Made by a program: the position numbers and the translations under genes. A stretch of DNA of 64,000 nucleotides from NCBI GenBank assembly GCA_039916305.1, contig JBDSLR010000036.1, positions 62,001-126,000 of the forward strand. Direction: 5' to 3'. This stretch comes from JACMLD01 sp039916305 (GTDB taxonomy: Bacteria; Bacteroidota; Bacteroidia; Chitinophagales; Chitinophagaceae). Under the pieces are notes generated by a model, which did not search any database, was not told the origin of the DNA, and saw only the letters and a list, made by a program, of their open reading frames with translations. Shown piece after piece: positions 17,848 to 26,813 of this stretch (positions within the stretch are counted from its first letter, which is position 1; every line of letters begins with the position of its first letter).

Positions 17848-18723
17848 ATGACAAATATTATTTCAAACGGGCATGTTGCTGAAAATATAAACACCGTAGC
17901 AGACAGGATACTGGAGCCGGCATTAAATACCCCCAGTATTGAAATCAACAACGTAGCAGTAAGTTTTAAAACACCAAAAGGTGTTTACACTGCTGTAAAA
18001 GAAATCAGCCTTACGGTAAAAAAGGGAGAAATCATTTCATTGATAGGGCATTCAGGCTGTGGTAAATCTACCCTCATGGGTACCATCAGCGGCATGGTAA
18101 AGCCCGCATCGGGTGAAGTGTATGCAAACGGAAAAAAAATAAGCAGCCCGGGGCCGGACAGGGGCATTGTATTTCAAAATTACTCTTTGCTCCCCTGGAT
18201 GAGTGTATATAAAAATATTTATGAAGCCGTTGACTCTGTCTTAACTAATAAATCTTCAGCAGAAAAAAAAGAGCTTGTAGAAAATAACCTGAAAATGGTA
18301 AACCTGTGGGAGCACAAAGACAAATTGCCGGGTCAGTTATCCGGCGGTATGAAGCAGCGTGTAGCCATCGCCCGTGCATTTTCCATTAATCCATCTATAC
18401 TGTTACTGGATGAGCCGTTTGGTGCGCTGGATGCCTTGACAAAAAGCGCCATGCACGTTGAACTGTTGAAATTATGGAACCTTGATCACCGGGAGAAAAC
18501 CATTGTATTGGTTACCCATGATATTGAGGAAGCCATTTTTTTATCTGACAGGGTAGTGGTAATGAACAATGGCCCTGCCGCTACCATAAAAGAAATTGTA
18601 GAAGTGCCGTTGAGCAGGCCGCGCAATAAAAAAGATATTGTTCACAGTCTGGAGTATATGGGCATACATGATAAACTGCTGAATTTGCTGATAGATAAAT
18701 TCTCTATTGATGACCTCCTGTAA
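17848..18723 (+). CDS. Nitrate ABC transporter ATP-binding protein
   Basis: A 291-residue ATPase of the NrtC/NrtD/SsuB/TauB group. It shows Walker A GHSGCGKST, Q-loop NYSLLPWMS, signature LSGGMKQR, Walker B ILLLDEP and the H-loop VTHDIEEA. The first 30 residues are an unusual Asn-rich extension. It is a single ABC domain without the NrtA-like regulatory domain found in cyanobacterial NrtC, so it is closer to NrtD and probably acts as a homodimer. It is 51 bases after the NrtS-like gene. Confidence 0.92.
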   Translation: MTNIISNGHVAENINTVADRILEPALNTPSIEINNVAVSFKTPKGVYTAVKEISLTVKKGEIISLIGHSGCGKSTLMGTISGMVKPASGEVYANGKKISSPGPDRGIVFQNYSLLPWMSVYKNIYEAVDSVLTNKSSAEKKELVENNLKMVNLWEHKDKLPGQLSGGMKQRVAIARAFSINPSILLLDEPFGALDALTKSAMHVELLKLWNLDHREKTIVLVTHDIEEAIFLSDRVVVMNNGPAATIKEIVEVPLSRPRNKKDIVHSLEYMGIHDKLLNLLIDKFSIDDLL

Positions 18724-18766
18724 ATGATGGATAAAACACTAATCAAAAAATAAAATATACACAGAC

Positions 18767-20059
18767 ATGAACGAGCCTTTAAGCAAACTGAATATCTTTT
18801 CCGGCAAGGGAATCCAGATGAAAACATTTCATATTACATGGCTTACCTTTTTCTTTTGTTTTTTTGGATGGTTTGGCATTGCACCACTGATGCCCATTGT
18901 ACGCGAACAACTGCACCTCGATAAATCGCAGGTAGGCAATATTACCATTGCATCGGTATCTGCTACCATCCTCGCCCGGCTGCTGATTGGCCGTATGTGC
19001 GATACACTGGGGCCACGTTTGTCGTACACCGTTTTACTGGTGCTGGGTTCCATACCCGTTATGACGATTGGCCTCGCCAACAGTTATGAAAGCTTTCTGC
19101 TGTTCAGGCTTATCATTGGTATCATAGGTGCCTCCTTTGTAATTACCCAGTTTCATACATCAGTAATGTTTGCCCCCAATATTGTCGGCACTGCCAATGC
19201 GGTAGCGGGTGGATGGGGTAATCTGGGCGGTGGCGTAACTCAATTGGTAATGCCATTGATAGCCGCTGCATTTGTGGCGCTGGGGTATGTTGACAAAGCC
19301 AATTCATGGAGATACGCCATGATTGTACCGGGTGTAATCCTGCTTATTATGGCGTTTGTTTATTACAGGTATACAAAAGATACACCGGACGGCAATTACG
19401 CAGATATACAAAGAGTAACTAAGGAAAAGAAAAAAGGAACTTTTTTGCTGGCTATGAAAGACTACCGCACCTGGGTACTGGCACTGGCCTATGCAGCCTG
19501 TTTTGGCATTGAAATCACTGTAGACAATGTAGCTGCCATTTATTTCGTAGACAATTTTAAAGCATCCATCATTATGGCGGGGGCCCTGGCCAGTATTTTT
19601 GGTTTTATGAATTTATTTGCCCGGGCCCTGGGCGGCATCTTCAGTGATAAGGTGGGCAAATTATATGGGTTGCGCGGCAAAGGATTACTGCTGGCCGTAT
19701 TCCTTGTGCTTGAAGGTTTTGGTATAATGCTGTTTGCAAAATCCGGCAATTTAAGCATGGCTATTTTCTCGATGTTAATATTTGCCCTGTTTTTAAAAAT
19801 GGCCAATGGTACTACTTATTCAATAGTTCCATTTGTAAACAAGGAAGCCATTGGCAGTGTGGCTGGTATTGTAGGGGCCGGTGGTAATATTGGCGCTATG
19901 CTGGTGGGGTTTTTATTTAAGTCGAAAAATATTTCTTATACCCAGGCTTTTACCTACATAGGGGTAGGTGTGGCAGTAATTGGTTTGCTGGTACTGGTCA
20001 CCAGGTTTGCGCCTGCCAGCAAAGAAAAAGCAATTGTGGCTGAACCGCAGTTTGCATAA
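18767..20059 (+). CDS. narK: Nitrate/nitrite MFS transporter, NarK/NasA type
   Basis: A 430-residue transporter with 12 membrane helices. The nitrate-signature regions of the NNP family are visible: FFFCFFGWFGIAPLMP in helix 1, the conserved Arg in FRLIIGIIGASFVITQFHTS, and two glycine-rich segments, AVAGGWGNLGGGVTQL (helix 5) and GIVGAGGNIGAMLVG (helix 11). It moves nitrate or nitrite across the inner membrane, by proton symport or by exchange. It duplicates the role of the adjacent ABC system. The ATG at 18767 lies 44 bases after the ATPase gene. Confidence 0.95.
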   Translation: MNEPLSKLNIFSGKGIQMKTFHITWLTFFFCFFGWFGIAPLMPIVREQLHLDKSQVGNITIASVSATILARLLIGRMCDTLGPRLSYTVLLVLGSIPVMTIGLANSYESFLLFRLIIGIIGASFVITQFHTSVMFAPNIVGTANAVAGGWGNLGGGVTQLVMPLIAAAFVALGYVDKANSWRYAMIVPGVILLIMAFVYYRYTKDTPDGNYADIQRVTKEKKKGTFLLAMKDYRTWVLALAYAACFGIEITVDNVAAIYFVDNFKASIIMAGALASIFGFMNLFARALGGIFSDKVGKLYGLRGKGLLLAVFLVLEGFGIMLFAKSGNLSMAIFSMLIFALFLKMANGTTYSIVPFVNKEAIGSVAGIVGAGGNIGAMLVGFLFKSKNISYTQAFTYIGVGVAVIGLLVLVTRFAPASKEKAIVAEPQFA

Positions 20060-20121
20060 AAGCGCATGATTGGTTACGTCTTAATAATAATTCCATAGCC
20101 GGGCACATAAAAAAAATTCTT

Positions 20122-23100
20122 TTGAGTAAACAAAATAATAAAACAGCGATATCATGCGGCCAGGCGGCAGGGAAGGGTTTTGCAACTACCTGTTGTTATT
20201 GCGGCGTAGGTTGTGGCATTATTGTACACAAAGAAAAAAATGGCAACCTGCGCGTAGAAGGGGATAAAGATCATCCTGTTAACAAAGGGATGCTGTGCAG
20301 CAAGGGTATGAACTTACATTATACCGTAATGGATAAAAGCGATCGTTTGCTGTACCCGGAAATGCGCTATGGAAAAAACCAGCCGATGCAACGTGTATCA
20401 TGGGATACTGCACTGGAAAGAACAGCGGCCGTTTTTAAAACGCTGATTGAAAAATACGGGCCTGATTCAGTGGCGTTCTACGCATCGGGCCAATGCCTGA
20501 CAGAAGAATATTATGTGGTAAATAAACTTATTAAAGGGTTTATAGGGAGCAACAATATAGATACCAATTCACGCCTGTGTATGAGCAGTGCAGTAGTGGC
20601 TTATAAAATGAGTTTAGGTGAAGACAGCGTGCCCATCAGTTATGATGATTTGGAACTGGCCGATTGTATTTTTGTAGCGGGTGCCAATCCTGCGTGGTGC
20701 CATCCTATTTTGTGGAGAAGGGTAGAAGCAGCGCGGGAAAAAAATCCTGCTATTAAAATAATTGTAAGTGATCCGCGAAGAACACAGACCTGTGCGGTAG
20801 CGGATGTTCATCTGCAATTAAATCCGGGTACGGACATAGTCCTGCACCACGCCATCGGCCGCTGCCTGATTGAAGAAGGCGATATTGATGCGGCATTTAT
20901 TCAGCAGCATACAGAAGGGTTTGAAAAATATGCACTTACGGTACTGGAAAGATCAGTGGAAGAAGCTGCTGCTATTTGTGGTATAACGGAAGCAGATATA
21001 CGCCTGGCAGCTTCCTATATTGGTAATGCCAAAGCTTTTATTACCATGTGGACAATGGGGCTGAACCAGAGTGTAATTGGTGTAAATAAAAATCTTTCCT
21101 TAATCAACCTCAATCTTATTACGGGCCAGATAGGTAAACCAGGTGCAGGGCCATTTTCTTTAACCGGTCAGCCCAATGCCATGGGTGGACGTGAAGTAGG
21201 CGGTTTGTCTAATTTGTTACCCGCGCACAGAAACCTTGCTGATGCAAAAGACAGGGCCGTTGTAGAAAAATTCTGGCGGGTGCCATTGGGCAGCATTCAG
21301 GCAACACCGGGTTTAACGGCCACGGAAATGTTTGATGCATTGAATGATGGAAAATTAAAAGCTATCTGGATACTTTGTACCAACCCATTGGTCAGCCTGC
21401 CGGATGTGCGGAAAGCAGAAAATGGTTTGAAGAAAGCAAAATTTGTAGTGGTACAGGAAACCAGCAGCAGGCCGGAAACACTGAGATACGCAGATGTTAT
21501 ATTGCCCGCGGCTTCATGGGCAGAGAAAGAAGGTACCATGACCAATGCCGACCGCCGTATCAGTTACCTGAATAAAATTACGGCGGCACCTGGTGAAGCA
21601 CTGCCCGATGCAGAGATCATCTGCCGCTTTGCACAAAAGATGGGTTTTGAAGGATTTGACTATAAGAATTTTGCGGCCATCTACGCAGAACATTGTGCAT
21701 TAACGGAAGGAACAAATATAGATATCAGCGGTGTTAGCTATGATGTATTGAAAGAACAGCATACGGTACAATGGCCTTACCCTAAAAAGGCAACAGGAAG
21801 CGGAACGGCGCGATTGTTTACGGATAAGAAATTCTATACGCCTTCCAAAAGAGCCATCATTCATGCTGTTCCTGACAAAAATGAAAGTGAACAGCCGGAT
21901 GAAACGCATCCTTTGATACTAACTACCGGGCGTATACGCGATCAGTGGCATACCATGAGCAAGACCGGCAAGGTGAATAAACTAAAACAGCATATCAGCG
22001 AATCTTTTGTAGAAATACACCCTGAAGACGCGGCGCGGCGCCATATCAGGGAGCATGATTTGGTGGAAGTTTTTAATGAAAGGGGTAATGTACGGGTAAA
22101 AGCAAAATATTCGCCGGATATAAAAAAAGGGGTAGTCTTTTTGCCGATGCACTGGGGTAAAATCCTCAACAGTGATTTACACCGCGCCAATAATTTAACC
22201 AGTAACCTGCTGGATCCAAAATCAAAACAACCTGATTTTAAATTCACTGCCGTACAAGTAAAGCAGTATAAAAAGCCAGGGCAGAAAATAGTAGTTATTG
22301 GTGCAGGTGCAGGTGCTTTTGGGTTTGTAAAAAGCTACCGGGCATTGAACACCGAAGATGAAATTGTTGTATTCAGCAAAGAGGATTTTCCTTTTTACAA
22401 CAGGGTGCTGTTGCCGGATTATATCAGCGGTGCCCAACCCTGGGAGCAACTGGTGAAAATGAAAACAGAGGAAGAATTTACCTATAACATACAGCTTCAC
22501 CGTGGGGTAAGCATAGAAAAAATTGACCGCGCAGAAAAATTACTGGTTGATAGCAAAGGCCGGGTGCACAAGTATGATGTGTTAATTATGGCTACCGGCA
22601 GCCGGGCTGCTATGTTAAAAGATGTGCCATCGCTGCAGGGCATTTTTACCATGCGCAGCCGTAAAGACGCTGATGATTTTAAAAACCATATTGACCCTGC
22701 GCAGGGAAAATGTGTTATTGTAGGCGGCGGTTTGCTGGGTATTGAACTGGCTGCATCCCTCCAGGAAGTGGGCGTAGAAGTAATTATTATACAGCGTATC
22801 TCACGTTTAATGGACAGGCAGCTGGATCCTCTTGGCAGCCAGTTGCTCCATGAAGAATTGATTGATAAAGGCGTCCAGATTTATTACAATGATGAGATTG
22901 AACGTTTTCTTGGCAGCACATCCATAGAAGGTATACAGTTAAAAAGCGGTCTTTCCATCCATTGCCAGGCCATTGTTATAGCAGTAGGCACCATACCCAA
23001 TACGGAGCTGGCGCGGGCTGCGGATTTTGCCTGCAAGCGGGGCGTGCTGGTGAACGAATACCTGCAAACAAATGATCCCGCGGTATATGCCATTGGAGAA

Positions 23101-23691
23101 ATGGCAGAGTTTGATGGATTTTTATATGGCATTACAGCCGCTGCAGAACAGCAGGCACATATTGTGGCACGTCATATAAGCGGCGATATTGCCCAGTATT
23201 ACCAGGGTTCTCTCCTGATGAATATTCTAAAGATGCATGGCACAGATGTATGCTCGCTGGGATTGGCAGAAGCACCCAATGACCCGGCATACGAAGAAGT
23301 AGTCTTTATAGATAAGGCAAAAAGATATTATAAAAAATGCATCATCTACAACGACCGGCTGGTGGGCGCCATTTTAATTGGCGATAAAACAGAATTTCTT
23401 GAGTTCAGGAATTTGATCGAAAATAAAATTGAGCTGAGCGATAAAAGGCTGCAACTGCTGAGAAGCGGAAAAACGGCAGAACCCATCATTGGAAAACTAG
23501 TCTGTAGTTGTGCAGGTATCGGTGAGGGAAATATCATCAGCAAAATAAACGAAGGTTGTAAAGACCTTGTGCAATTGTGCCAGCTCTCCGGCGCAGGCAT
23601 GGGCTGTGGCAGCTGCCGCCCCGAAGTAAAAGCCATACTGGAAGAAGCAACAGCACCAGCAATATTACAGAACATCAACTACCGTAAATGA
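20122..23691 (+). CDS. Fused assimilatory nitrate reductase: Mo-bisMGD catalytic part, NAD(P)H diaphorase and BFD [2Fe-2S] domain
   Basis: A 1189-residue, single-chain enzyme. Residues 20-65 hold the N-terminal [4Fe-4S] motif (C24-x2-C27-x3-C31, and C in MLCSKG). The molybdopterin domains follow, with Cys153 in NSRLCMSSAVVAYK as the probable Mo ligand, as in NasA/NarB. The Mo dinucleotide-binding domain ends near residue 710. From about 721 (KIVVIGAGAGAFGF) to 1110 there is a FAD/NAD(P)-binding oxidoreductase with a second Rossmann motif (CVIVGGGLLGIELAA), like NasB or the front half of NirB. Residues 1126-1175 form a BFD-like [2Fe-2S] domain (CSC, CGSC). The start is TTG at 20122. Its stop overlaps the next start (ATGA), indicating translational coupling. 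Confidence 0.95.
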   Translation: MSKQNNKTAISCGQAAGKGFATTCCYCGVGCGIIVHKEKNGNLRVEGDKDHPVNKGMLCSKGMNLHYTVMDKSDRLLYPEMRYGKNQPMQRVSWDTALERTAAVFKTLIEKYGPDSVAFYASGQCLTEEYYVVNKLIKGFIGSNNIDTNSRLCMSSAVVAYKMSLGEDSVPISYDDLELADCIFVAGANPAWCHPILWRRVEAAREKNPAIKIIVSDPRRTQTCAVADVHLQLNPGTDIVLHHAIGRCLIEEGDIDAAFIQQHTEGFEKYALTVLERSVEEAAAICGITEADIRLAASYIGNAKAFITMWTMGLNQSVIGVNKNLSLINLNLITGQIGKPGAGPFSLTGQPNAMGGREVGGLSNLLPAHRNLADAKDRAVVEKFWRVPLGSIQATPGLTATEMFDALNDGKLKAIWILCTNPLVSLPDVRKAENGLKKAKFVVVQETSSRPETLRYADVILPAASWAEKEGTMTNADRRISYLNKITAAPGEALPDAEIICRFAQKMGFEGFDYKNFAAIYAEHCALTEGTNIDISGVSYDVLKEQHTVQWPYPKKATGSGTARLFTDKKFYTPSKRAIIHAVPDKNESEQPDETHPLILTTGRIRDQWHTMSKTGKVNKLKQHISESFVEIHPEDAARRHIREHDLVEVFNERGNVRVKAKYSPDIKKGVVFLPMHWGKILNSDLHRANNLTSNLLDPKSKQPDFKFTAVQVKQYKKPGQKIVVIGAGAGAFGFVKSYRALNTEDEIVVFSKEDFPFYNRVLLPDYISGAQPWEQLVKMKTEEEFTYNIQLHRGVSIEKIDRAEKLLVDSKGRVHKYDVLIMATGSRAAMLKDVPSLQGIFTMRSRKDADDFKNHIDPAQGKCVIVGGGLLGIELAASLQEVGVEVIIIQRISRLMDRQLDPLGSQLLHEELIDKGVQIYYNDEIERFLGSTSIEGIQLKSGLSIHCQAIVIAVGTIPNTELARAADFACKRGVLVNEYLQTNDPAVYAIGEMAEFDGFLYGITAAAEQQAHIVARHISGDIAQYYQGSLLMNILKMHGTDVCSLGLAEAPNDPAYEEVVFIDKAKRYYKKCIIYNDRLVGAILIGDKTEFLEFRNLIENKIELSDKRLQLLRSGKTAEPIIGKLVCSCAGIGEGNIISKINEGCKDLVQLCQLSGAGMGCGSCRPEVKAILEEATAPAILQNINYRK

Positions 23692-24209
23692 TAAAAGAAC
23701 CTGGAACAACCTGTCAGTCATCTTATCCTGCATTTACCACCATGGTTAAAACAGCCGTGGTATTTTTTGCGTTTGAAGAAGACTTTGTGGAAGAGCAGGT
23801 ACGTTGCATACCCATGATAGTGAGGTTTAAACTGGATGCATGTGGTATTAAACTTAAGCTAAGTGAATGGAGCAAAATGACAATGGGGGAAAGGGTGCTT
23901 TTGTGTGAAATGGATTGTTCAAACCAGCGTGCATTGTTGCAATATCGTATTTATCTTCAGCAGCTTGTGATGCAGCGAACGGGTGCGGCCGCAACTGACC
24001 TGCCGGTGACAGCAAATCCTGAATGGGAAACGACAGCTATTATACCACCTGAAATAGTAGAAAAAGCAGCCGAGTTTGAATGGCCTGTCAGCTTACAGAA
24101 GTGGCGAAGGCTGAGTAACCTGCAGCGTTTTGTTCTGCTGAAACTCTGCAAACCGGGACATGAAAATAAAAATTTTCCGAAAGCGTATAAAGAGTTTGGA
24201 TTGTTATAA
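23688..24209 (+). CDS. Nitrate reductase associated protein
   Basis: A 173-residue protein matching the nitrate-reductase-associated family known chiefly from cyanobacteria. The core, FAFEEDFVEEQVRCIPMIVR, then FKLDACGIKLKLSEW, then a segment YRIYLQQLVMQRTG, is the family signature (residues 25-108). The N-terminal 24 residues are an extension. Its biochemical role is unknown, but it consistently sits beside assimilatory nitrate reductases. Here its ATG overlaps the reductase stop by four bases, so the two are probably made in fixed proportion. It has no membrane segment or cofactor motif. Confidence 0.88.
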   Translation: MIKEPGTTCQSSYPAFTTMVKTAVVFFAFEEDFVEEQVRCIPMIVRFKLDACGIKLKLSEWSKMTMGERVLLCEMDCSNQRALLQYRIYLQQLVMQRTGAAATDLPVTANPEWETTAIIPPEIVEKAAEFEWPVSLQKWRRLSNLQRFVLLKLCKPGHENKNFPKAYKEFGLL

Positions 24210-24220
24210 ATATAAAAATT

Positions 24221-25717
24221 ATGCGGCACGCATTTCAGTTTAAAGTAAATTTTACCGGCGGCATTATTTCGCCTGGCTACCTGTATGATCTGCTGCAGTG
24301 CCTCCAGGAAGCTGGTTTAACAGAAGTGCGGTTTGGTTTGCGCCAGCAGCTATTGATAGATGTGTCTGCAAAAGAATACAATAGGGTTGTGGAGTGTTTA
24401 GATGGCGGTAAGGTAGAGTATGAGATCAATAAAGACGAGCAGCCCAATATCAGCAGTTCTTACCCGGCAGCTGAAATTTTTATTAAAGAGAGCTGGCTGG
24501 GCGAAGGGGTATATAAAGATGTATTTGATCTGTTCGATTACAAGCCATCCCTTAAAATAAATATTGCTGACTGTAACCAGACGTTCACACCATTTTTCAC
24601 GGGCAATCTGAACTGGATTGCATCTAAGCACAATCATTTCTGGTGGCTGGTCATACGCTTCCCAAAAACCAATACACTGTACTATTGGAAAGATTTGATT
24701 TACACCAATGATATTGCCAGGTTGTCTGCCGGTATTGAACAGGCTATTTTAAAAGATCCGGATTTGTATAATGACCATGCTGCTGCGGACGGCAACCGGT
24801 TGTATGCATCCATTACAGCTAATACAACATTCACTTCAAAAACTGCCGAAGAAGAATTGGTATTGCCTTCTTTTAAATTGCCTTATTATGAAGGGTATAA
24901 CAGTTACGGTAATAAATCATGGCTGGGAATCTATCGCAGGGATGAAATGTTTGAAATAAATTTCCTGCTGGCCATCTGCCGTATTTGCCTGGAAACAAAA
25001 TCCGGCGAATTGTATACAACCCCCTGGAAATCCATTATCATAAAAGGGATCGAAGAAAGGCACCGGCCTAAATGGGGCTTTATACTTGGTAAATTCCGCA
25101 TCAATGTCCGGCATGCTTCCAATGAACTTAACTGGCAGGTAGAAGACGGTAACAATGAAGGCCTGGCCATCAAGCGACAGGTCATACGCCAGTTTGATAA
25201 AGAAGATGTACGCACATTTGGGTTATGTTTTGCGGTGAAAACACAGCCAAAATCCGGCGTATTTGGATCCGTTTTGATAAGGCGGCAGTTTGGCCTTATA
25301 CGTGGTCAATTAAAACCGCTCGATAAATATGATATTTTATACACGGCTGATTTTAATCCGAATTCAAAGGCGTACATCATGTTCAGGGCCGATGTAGAGA
25401 AAGAACACCTAGCCACCTACCTGATTGCATTGTGTAAATATTATTATGCACAGGATGACGAAAATGAATTGCTGCCAGGCAGCTCTTATACGCTGGTACT
25501 AAATGAAAATGAAAAAGAAATCATAAAAAAAATATATTACCAGTGCAGGCATTGTTTATCTGTATATGATGAAGCACTGGGTGAAGCCGATAACAGCATT
25601 GTGCCGGGAACCCTGTTTGATGCATTGCCCGATAGCTTTTGCTGTAACCTGTGTGAATCACCCAAGATTGACTTTATAAAAACAGATTCTATCCAGGCAG
25701 GCTTACAATCCATTTAA
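24221..25717 (+). CDS. Sirohaem-reductase-like protein with C-terminal rubredoxin domain
   Basis: A 498-residue protein whose parts do not add up to a known enzyme. The N-terminus (FTGGIISPGYLYDLLQCLQE, then GLTEVRFGLRQQLLIDV, residues 10-52) resembles the ferredoxin-like half domain of nitrite/sulfite reductases, as does LYTTPWKSIIIKGIEE near 266-281. The sirohaem/[4Fe-4S] Cys motifs (C-x5-C and C-x3-C) are absent. The C-terminus is a complete rubredoxin: C442-x2-C445, 29 residues including VYDEALGEADNSIVPGT, then C475-x2-C478. It begins 11 bases after the associated-protein gene, at the end of the nitrate run. It may hand electrons to the nitrate or nitrite reductase. No activity can be assigned. 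Confidence 0.8.
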   Translation: MRHAFQFKVNFTGGIISPGYLYDLLQCLQEAGLTEVRFGLRQQLLIDVSAKEYNRVVECLDGGKVEYEINKDEQPNISSSYPAAEIFIKESWLGEGVYKDVFDLFDYKPSLKINIADCNQTFTPFFTGNLNWIASKHNHFWWLVIRFPKTNTLYYWKDLIYTNDIARLSAGIEQAILKDPDLYNDHAAADGNRLYASITANTTFTSKTAEEELVLPSFKLPYYEGYNSYGNKSWLGIYRRDEMFEINFLLAICRICLETKSGELYTTPWKSIIIKGIEERHRPKWGFILGKFRINVRHASNELNWQVEDGNNEGLAIKRQVIRQFDKEDVRTFGLCFAVKTQPKSGVFGSVLIRRQFGLIRGQLKPLDKYDILYTADFNPNSKAYIMFRADVEKEHLATYLIALCKYYYAQDDENELLPGSSYTLVLNENEKEIIKKIYYQCRHCLSVYDEALGEADNSIVPGTLFDALPDSFCCNLCESPKIDFIKTDSIQAGLQSI

Positions 25718-26284
25718 TTCTGCATGCGCATTAAAATTCCGGAAGTATTTTTTCTGATCCTCATTGAGGGCAATTGAAATGGTAGTCAATTGTTCAAGTA
25801 CATACTTCATACTATATTTAGCCAGCTGCTTTGTCTTTTGTAAATGAAGTATACGGGCCAATGCCCGCGCAGTGTAAATACCACAGAGTGGCTCATACGC
25901 GCCGTCGTTTGTAAATACAAATGCATCGCCATCCTGGTTCTCACAAAAGTTCAATAGTTGTTTCAGCACCGAAGCCTCCATGAGCGGCATATCGCAGGCG
26001 AGTATAAATAAATTGGCTGCAGGGTCCTGTGCATGTACGCTGAGCACGCCACGCAAAGGGCCTTTAACATCAATTGTTTCATTGTCTTTTACCAGCAAGT
26101 CGCTTTTAAAAACAGCGCTGTATGCATCGTATTGCTCCTCATTTACAGACAACATAACCGGTAACGGCAAGGCAGCCATTTTATCAACAGCTGTCTGCGC
26201 CCAGGTGCCTGCCTGCAATTTCAGCATACCTTTATCGGTGCCCATCCTGGTACTTTGCCCACCGCATAAAATTACTCCGGTCAT
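25703..26284 (-). CDS. mobA: Molybdenum cofactor guanylyltransferase
   Basis: A 193-residue enzyme that links GMP to molybdopterin, forming the MGD cofactor required by the nitrate reductase at 20122-23691. The nucleotide-binding signature GVILCGGQSTRMGTDKG is at residues 3-19, and the metal-binding ACDMPL motif and the KGPLRGVLS segment are intact. The ATG at 26284 is used; a TTG three codons upstream is also possible. The 3' end overlaps the convergent rubredoxin gene by 15 bases. Confidence 0.93.
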   Translation of the reverse strand: MTGVILCGGQSTRMGTDKGMLKLQAGTWAQTAVDKMAALPLPVMLSVNEEQYDAYSAVFKSDLLVKDNETIDVKGPLRGVLSVHAQDPAANLFILACDMPLMEASVLKQLLNFCENQDGDAFVFTNDGAYEPLCGIYTARALARILHLQKTKQLAKYSMKYVLEQLTTISIALNEDQKKYFRNFNAHAELNGL

Positions 26285-26321
26285 AGTCTTCAAATTTAGT
26301 TGCGCGTCAGAAGCTGACAGC

Positions 26322-26612
26322 TTATTGCGTATGCGGTTTTGTATCAGAATGCCCCAGGCTTTTACCGGGATTAACCACGTCGCGTACCAGTTGTTTCAGT
26401 TCTTTTATTTCCGGGAAGCCGCCATAAGTTTTTCGATCAAATATCTTTTTATCATTGATGCTGATATGAAAATTACCGCTTACTTCGCTGGGTTGAAGGG
26501 TGACAGCTTTGAGATCCTCTGCAAAGGTGGTAAGCAATTCCTGCGCCATATAGGCAGATCTCAACAGCCAGCCGCACCTGGGGCAGTATTCAATGGTAAT
26601 GGATGGTTTCAT
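26322..26612 (-). CDS. SelT/SelW/SelH-like (Rdx family) selenoprotein homologue
   Basis: A 96-residue thioredoxin-like protein. Its CPRCGWLLR motif (Cys10 and Cys13) is the Cys form of the CxxU redox site in the Rdx family (SelW and SelT relatives). The middle carries the typical GNFHISINDKKIFDRKT and ends with an acidic and basic linker. It has no membrane segment. The cellular role in bacteria is not settled. It is 37 bases upstream of mobA on the same strand, so the two may be co-transcribed. Confidence 0.85.
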   Translation of the reverse strand: MKPSITIEYCPRCGWLLRSAYMAQELLTTFAEDLKAVTLQPSEVSGNFHISINDKKIFDRKTYGGFPEIKELKQLVRDVVNPGKSLGHSDTKPHTQ

Positions 26613-26813
26613 TGTTCAAATATTGTATTCCAAATGTAGTTCAAAAACAGGGGATAATATATCCTTGCCCTTCTGACTTTTGCAACAAGCAACAACGGAA
26701 AGAATATGCGGATCGAAATAAAAATATAGAGAAAAAGAAACAGCATCATTTTTTAAGTATATTGAATTTTATAATAACCGTTATATAAAATATTGTAGTA
26801 AAACAAATCAGCT

